Source of the DNA: JABIEQ01 sp964516055 | Lineage (GTDB): Bacteria > Patescibacteriota > Patescibacteriia > Magasanikbacterales > UBA922 | DNA: 12,972 bases | Assembly (NCBI GenBank): GCA_964516055.1 | Contig: CAZEYK010000035.1 | Coordinates: forward strand, 1 to 12,972 | Direction: 5' to 3' | Shown: positions 12,278 to 12,972 of the stretch, one piece after another | Layout: each line of letters starts with the position of its first letter | How positions within the stretch are numbered: the first letter of the stretch is position 1 | Program-made: the position numbers and the translations under genes | The notes under the pieces: model-generated | The model's database searches: none | What the model saw: only the letters and a program-made list of their open reading frames with translations | Told to the model about the DNA's origin: nothing

Positions 12278-12972
12278 ATGATTACTATTGTCACAGGAAA
12301 ACCAGGAGCAGGAAAAACACTCTTCATGACTTACAAAGCACTTGAAATGTTTCTCAAAGGCTACGATGTGTACGCAAATTGGAAACTTGATTTCACGAGA
12401 TACGTTCTTCGAAAACAGATTGACCTCAAAACCGTCGGGCGTGTCTACTTTTGGTCTGAAATACCCGAACTCTTACATATTAAAGGCGGACAGATATTTA
12501 TTGACGAAGCACAAGGATATTTCGATTCACGAGAGTGGCTCGATATGCCACCCTCCGCCAAACAAAAGTTTTCTGCACATAGACACGATGTCAAAACAGA
12601 TGAAGACGGAAATATTATTCCACTCGATATTTGGGCTGGTGTGCAACACACAGGAAATATTGACAAACGTATTCGAGACTTGGGACAGCATTATTTGGAA
12701 GTACGAAATATCTTTCGCCTCGTATTTATGGCGTCATACTTCGAACTTCATGATCTCAAAGACGATATCGTGAAACGCCGAGCCGTAAAACGAACATTCT
12801 TTCTGATGAACAAAATGAAAGCAAATTGCTACAACACACACGAAGCCGTGAACTTTATCGAGTACCCCGAGTTTCCATACCACCGAGAATATACAAACAC
12901 ACTTTCAAACGACAACACAGGCCTTATTCCCGACACACCTGATACTCCACCATATTCGAAACAGCAACGCAA
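12278..12972 (+). CDS. zot: Zot/pI assembly ATPase (partial, 3' end beyond window)
   Basis: The frame runs from the ATG at 12278 off the window end, 231 codons so far. The start MITIVTGKPGAGKT carries Walker A (G7-T14), and IFIDEAQ (73-79) is the Walker B. A Q-H sensor-like segment AGVQHTGNID (120-129) and the RRAVKRTFFLMNK...YNTHEA stretch (168-190) complete a Zot ATPase domain. Zot/pI uses ATP in the inner membrane to strip gV-type protein and extrude the phage. The end of the visible part is proline-rich (PDTPPYSKQQ) and no membrane helix has appeared after the ATPase yet. It is the fifth of the Ff-like order genes after VIII-III-VI. Confidence 0.92.
   Translation, partial: MITIVTGKPGAGKTLFMTYKALEMFLKGYDVYANWKLDFTRYVLRKQIDLKTVGRVYFWSEIPELLHIKGGQIFIDEAQGYFDSREWLDMPPSAKQKFSAHRHDVKTDEDGNIIPLDIWAGVQHTGNIDKRIRDLGQHYLEVRNIFRLVFMASYFELHDLKDDIVKRRAVKRTFFLMNKMKANCYNTHEAVNFIEYPEFPYHREYTNTLSNDNTGLIPDTPDTPPYSKQQR

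Noticed and set aside
1..12972. CRISPR array, insertion sequence or UGA recoding
   Set aside because: No regularly spaced repeats, no transposase motifs, and TGA works as an ordinary stop at several gene ends.

Overview
The window reads as part of a temperate filamentous-phage (inovirus-like) element, or an element of that type fused to a restriction island, from a low-to-moderate GC bacterium. Three small features lean towards a Patescibacteria/CPR-type host: the 67-aa SANT/Myb-like protein, the DUF3892 protein, and the near absence of Shine-Dalgarno sequences with short or no leaders. That assignment is inference and not proven here. TGA acts as a normal stop at several gene ends (for example 1531-1533, 2022-2024, 2004-2006), so the code is the standard bacterial one.

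Left part (1-863). A possible 3' end of a + strand gene meets a bidirectional terminator (87-110). Three small minus-strand genes follow: an unknown 65-aa protein, the SANT/Myb-like protein and the DUF3892 protein, with another strong hairpin between the last two. The 361-bp gap at 864-1224 is full of signals. A perfect consensus sigma70 promoter drives a likely structured RNA of about 105 nt ending in an intrinsic terminator. Two further promoters and an operator-like dyad lie just before an XRE repressor gene.

Regulator and restriction part (1225-7515). An XRE repressor gene overlaps by 4 bp an ImmA/IrrE-type metallopeptidase gene, the ImmR/ImmA arrangement of mobile elements. Converging on it, with a 21-bp 3' overlap, is a tightly packed minus-strand operon: mod and res of a type III restriction-modification system, then a DUF2779 protein that combines a Cas4/RecB-like PD-(D/E)XK domain with a DEDD-exonuclease-like domain. 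The last is translationally coupled to res, so I propose it works with the R-M enzymes.

Phage part (7634-12972). A LexA-family autocleaving repressor gene is divergent from mod. It is followed by an unknown protein with a C-terminal winged helix, a terminator, and a short dyad-rich non-coding region. Then comes a compact + strand structural operon: gV-like ssDNA-binding protein, three tiny membrane proteins, major coat protein (pVIII-like), a GC-rich hairpin, a 569-aa secreted anchored adhesin (pIII-like), a pVI-like membrane protein, and the start of a Zot/pI assembly ATPase. This is the Ff-phage order V-VII-IX-VIII-III-VI-I. No recognisable HUH or pII replication protein is present; the winged-helix protein occupies its position.

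Working model: LexA and the XRE/ImmA pair form a two-part lysogeny switch, the restriction module with its extra nuclease is cargo or host defence, and the right-hand operon builds and extrudes the virion.
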